From positions 1 to 8,057 of the forward strand of contig JAFNZQ010000183.1 of assembly GCA_017382775.1 (NCBI GenBank): a stretch of DNA of 8,057 bases. The letters are read 5' to 3'. The position numbers were made by a program, and so were the translations under genes. The notes beneath the pieces are model-generated. The model made no database searches. It saw only the letters and a list, made by a program, of their open reading frames with translations, and had not been told where the DNA came from. How positions within the stretch are numbered: the first letter of the stretch is position 1; the number at the start of each line of letters is the position of its first letter. Shown piece after piece: positions 5,573 to 8,057 of this stretch. This DNA comes from Spirochaetaceae bacterium. GTDB taxonomy: Bacteria; Spirochaetota; Spirochaetia; Treponematales; Treponemataceae.

Positions 5573-6763
5573 TTAGGTGATTTTACCCACGGTGTAATCA
5601 ATTTTCACAATATGATTCGCCGCTTCTCGCAATGAAGAAAATTTTTTCAGACCGAAAAAAGCCACCGCAGCATTTCCGGCCAACTCGGCATCGGTGCATC
5701 CGGTGACGTAAAGGGGCAATTCCAAAATATCGGACTTAAATTCCAGCCAAATTCGATTGTGGGCCTGGGCTCCCGTCACACACATGGATTTAAATTTTTC
5801 CCCCGAAACAGCTTCGATTTTTCCGATGGCAGCCTTTACTTCCAATGCAATGCTTTCAATTAGGGAAAATCCCTGACTTTGCCTATGTTGCAAAATGTCT
5901 TCAATGGTTTCTTGAAAGGAAAGATCCTTGTATTTAGACTGATTTTTAAATTGGGAAAATCTGGAACCGGAATCGTTTATTACACAGGAAATGTTCCATA
6001 AGTCCGGAACTACGGAAGGTAGGGTACGCAGTCCGGGAGCAAAACCGGGTTGGGTAGTGCAAAGATTTATACCTTCGGAGGTTCCGGCTCTGTCACAGGC
6101 ATTACCGGGCCACAATGTGTCGGTTCCGATCATTGCCGCGGTAAAATCGGGGCCGGCACAGAAAATCGGTATTTCGGAAAGCCCCAATTCCTCCGCTATT
6201 TCGGGCAATAAATAACCGCAAACTTCGCCGAAACCAATGAATGGTGGCAATTTATGGGGAGAAATTCCGAATTTCTCCAAATCCTCTTCTGTCCAATAGG
6301 CGGCTTCAAATCGTTTTTCCGGCAGAAGCGTGACCTTTTGTCCGGAAAGCATGAAAATCAAAAATTCCGGGCCGGAGCAAAACCAATCCGTTTCTTTCCA
6401 AACATGGGGCAATCGGTGTTTTATATAAAAAAGTCTGGGTAGAAAAAGGGATTTTGTGGCAGGAATTTCATCTTTGTCCGTGGGAAAATCCCACTGCAAC
6501 AAAAAATTTTCGGCGGCAATGGTAGGCCCGTTACCGCTTACGGATATTGCCGCGACTTCAGCCTTTCCGAAAAAACCTTCGGAAGAAAGTACCTTCTTCG
6601 TGGCGTTGAGAAAGGCCTTTTTGTAAATTATGGGATGGGAAAAAGTTTCACCCTCAAAAAATTCTCGATGATAGGATAAAACTTCTCCATCCTGTGTAAT
6701 GCAGGCAGCCTTCAATGAAGATGTACCCACATCAACACATAGAGCACATCGGATCTTCATCAT
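5573..6763 (-). CDS. Short FGGY-family carbohydrate kinase
   Basis: A 396-residue protein of the FGGY sugar kinase family (xylulokinase, gluconokinase and glycerol kinase relatives), which phosphorylate sugars or polyols with ATP in the cytoplasm. The start carries the phosphate-1 loop CVDVGTSSLKAA (9-20, D11). The mid-protein CAGPDFTAAMIGT (202-214) matches the family's GGGDQ.AA..G block, so D206 is the presumed catalytic Asp. RAGTSEGINLCT (225-236) is the usual GTSG-type ATP motif, and VTGAQAHNRIW then YVTGCTDAELAGNAAVAFFGL form the C-terminal domain. Most members have about 480-520 residues, so this is a compact version, with both lobes present. Its ATG overlaps the prs stop by 4 nt (ATGA) with no clear ribosome-binding site, so it is coupled to prs. 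A pentose substrate would suit PRPP supply, but specificity cannot be read here. Confidence 0.85.
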   Translation of the reverse strand: MMKIRCALCVDVGTSSLKAACITQDGEVLSYHREFFEGETFSHPIIYKKAFLNATKKVLSSEGFFGKAEVAAISVSGNGPTIAAENFLLQWDFPTDKDEIPATKSLFLPRLFYIKHRLPHVWKETDWFCSGPEFLIFMLSGQKVTLLPEKRFEAAYWTEEDLEKFGISPHKLPPFIGFGEVCGYLLPEIAEELGLSEIPIFCAGPDFTAAMIGTDTLWPGNACDRAGTSEGINLCTTQPGFAPGLRTLPSVVPDLWNISCVINDSGSRFSQFKNQSKYKDLSFQETIEDILQHRQSQGFSLIESIALEVKAAIGKIEAVSGEKFKSMCVTGAQAHNRIWLEFKSDILELPLYVTGCTDAELAGNAAVAFFGLKKFSSLREAANHIVKIDYTVGKIT

Positions 6764-8001
6764 GTGCTCATTTTAATCATTTTTTCAATTATACTGCGGT
6801 TGTCCAGCAATTTACTCAATGACTGATTGTGGTGAAGATAGGAAATTGCATTGGCAAAAAGCCCGGTTACATCCGTGTTGATAAACCATTCGCATTTACG
6901 CAGTTCATCGTGGTAAACGGCATTTGTTCCGATTATGCGATAAAAGAGGCCTTTGTTGTAGGCTTCGTTAAATTGCTCCATGGCGTTACCGGAAAATAAG
7001 GGCAAACTGATTGCGGCAATAACTTTGGTGGCTCCCCGCTCTTTCAAAAATTCCATGGCTTTCAAAAGAGTACCGCCGGTGCCCAACATATCATCTGCCA
7101 AGAAAACGGTTTTTCCGGCCACATCGCCCAACAACTTCATTGTGCGTATGTTACTGTCTTTTGCGTTTTGACTTATGGAGGAATAATCCCTCTCTTTGTA
7201 AATCATGGCCAAGGGGCGTTTCAAACCGGCAGAATAGAACTTGTTCCTGTCAACGGCACCTGTGTCCGGGGAGACGATTACAAAATCGTCCTCTTCACTG
7301 GCGAGATTTACGATTTTCGAAAGTTCCAAAATAATTTGATAACTGGCGTGAAGATTTTCCACATGGGCGCGGCTGAAAGCGTTTTCAATTTCCCGAGAGT
7401 GAATGTCCAAGGTGATAATACGCTGGACGCCCAGTTTTTCGAAGAAATGGCCCAAGAAACTTGCTGTAAGACTTTCACGACCTTTCTTTTTGTGCTGGCG
7501 ACTGTAAGGATAAACCGGAAGAACCAAGGTAATAAGGTCGCAACCTGCTTGGTGAACCGCATCAACGGTAACCAAAAGGCTCATAAGGTGATCGTTGACG
7601 GAAAGCCGCTGGACATTTTTGCCGTCGTTAAGGGCAATGGGTTCGTGATTTTCCACGTCCTGGAAGATGAAAACGTCCTTTCCACGAACGCTTTCTTTTA
7701 CTTCCGTCTTAAATTCCCCGTTCATGAAATAGGAAAACTCACAATTTATTTTAAAATTTGGAGGAGAGTATGAATTTACATCTTTTCGCGGTGTAATGGC
7801 AGAATCCCAAACATCCAAATAATAGTTGACATCTCGTAAAAGTTGTTCCTTGGGGATGTTGTAGGAATTTGCAATGGAATCTAACTTCATGTTGAAACGA
7901 TGCTTATGAATTTGATTCAAGTGTGTAATAACTTGATCTGCAAATGACTTGCCACCGGGACAAGCGATAATTCCAAGATTGGAAGGGTCTAAGTAAGCCA
8001 T
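6760..8001 (-). CDS. prs: Ribose-phosphate pyrophosphokinase (PRPP synthetase), long form
   Basis: The enzyme transfers pyrophosphate from ATP to ribose 5-phosphate, giving PRPP for nucleotide, histidine, tryptophan and NAD synthesis. Family blocks are clear: NGEFKTEVKESVRGKDVFIFQ (94-114), YPYSRQHKKKGRESLTASFL (164-183), the catalytic-loop K269 and R271 in YKERDYSS, SPDTGAVDRNKFYS (244-257), and the PRPP-binding loop ADDMLGTGGTL (302-312). At 413 residues it is about 100 longer than the usual 310-320. The extra sequence is mainly an insertion at about 36-88 between the N-terminal strand and the NGEF block, plus smaller insertions around 116-132 and a C-terminal extension. The loop has LG where many enzymes have ID. 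The ATG at 8001 has GAGG 5 nt upstream and a good promoter. The first gene of a minus-strand operon with the sugar kinase. The long form looks spirochaete-like, from memory. Confidence 0.93.
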   Translation of the reverse strand: MAYLDPSNLGIIACPGGKSFADQVITHLNQIHKHRFNMKLDSIANSYNIPKEQLLRDVNYYLDVWDSAITPRKDVNSYSPPNFKINCEFSYFMNGEFKTEVKESVRGKDVFIFQDVENHEPIALNDGKNVQRLSVNDHLMSLLVTVDAVHQAGCDLITLVLPVYPYSRQHKKKGRESLTASFLGHFFEKLGVQRIITLDIHSREIENAFSRAHVENLHASYQIILELSKIVNLASEEDDFVIVSPDTGAVDRNKFYSAGLKRPLAMIYKERDYSSISQNAKDSNIRTMKLLGDVAGKTVFLADDMLGTGGTLLKAMEFLKERGATKVIAAISLPLFSGNAMEQFNEAYNKGLFYRIIGTNAVYHDELRKCEWFINTDVTGLFANAISYLHHNQSLSKLLDNRSIIEKMIKMST

Positions 8002-8006
8002 AAAAA

Positions 8007-8010
8007 CCTC
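8007..8010 (-). promoter_or_regulatory. Ribosome-binding site of prs
   Basis: GAGG on the minus strand, separated from the ATG at 8001 by five T residues. It fixes the prs start. Confidence 0.75.
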
Positions 8011-8018
8011 ACGGCTTC

Positions 8019-8047
8019 ATTCTACCACATGGTGAAAAAAAAGTCAA
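8019..8047 (-). promoter_or_regulatory. Sigma70-type promoter of prs
   Basis: Minus strand: -35 TTGACT (8042-8047), a 17-nt spacer rich in T, and -10 TAGAAT (8019-8024), each one mismatch from consensus. The expected start of transcription near 8012 leaves a leader of only about 11 nt, which just contains the GAGG. Confidence 0.75.
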
Positions 8048-8057
8048 GCAAATAGAA

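Noticed and set aside
7168..7773. 201-aa plus-strand open frame inside prs
   Set aside because: Antisense to conserved prs blocks. No family resemblance and no convincing start signal.
1..8057. Mobile element, defence system, CRISPR array or prophage
   Set aside because: No transposase, integrase, nuclease, repeat array or terminal repeats were seen. All full genes fit housekeeping or metabolic families.

Overview
The window looks like an ordinary chromosomal segment of an AT-leaning spirochaete, most likely Treponema or a close relative. This rests on the ybbR-acpS-DUF2225-truA gene order, an unusually long PRPP synthetase of the kind I associate with treponemes, and the general style of the proteins. 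It is inference from memory of the families; no search was run. The odd length and the abrupt composition change at the left edge suggest that the window may be a whole small contig.

Positions 1-274 hold a short open frame that seems to be two unrelated pieces in one reading frame. A GC-rich 5' part resembles the N-terminus of the helicase RecG from a Firmicutes-type organism. An AT-richer 3' part sits where the end of the gene preceding ybbR (often the diadenylate cyclase cdaA) would be expected. An artefactual join near position 200 is the simplest explanation.

Positions 267-3242, plus strand: a compact, translationally coupled housekeeping operon. It contains ybbR/cdaR-like (membrane-anchored YbbR repeats), acpS (holo-ACP synthase), a DUF2225 protein with two CxxC pairs, and truA (tRNA pseudouridine synthase). 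The junctions overlap or nearly touch (TAATG, 8-nt gap, ATGA).

Positions 3245-8001, minus strand, convergent with truA and separated from it by only 2 bp. Reading along the minus strand from the right edge: prs (long PRPP synthetase, with its own well-formed sigma70 promoter), a short FGGY-type sugar kinase overlapping the prs stop by 4 nt, a secreted GH18-type glycosidase, and a DAACS-family cation symporter. The symporter has a strong private promoter whose -10 lies inside a perfect 16-bp palindrome, a likely operator. prs and the kinase are coupled. The glycosidase may be read through from the kinase or have its own weak promoter. The symporter appears to be separately controlled.

There is no gene-free stretch over 300 bases. 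I saw no rRNA, tRNA, CRISPR array, insertion sequence or defence system. I do not see an undescribed multi-gene system. The points most worth a second look are the chimeric left edge, the palindrome over the symporter promoter, the altered substrate-site residues in the symporter, and the pair of mutually exclusive hairpins between the glycosidase and symporter genes.
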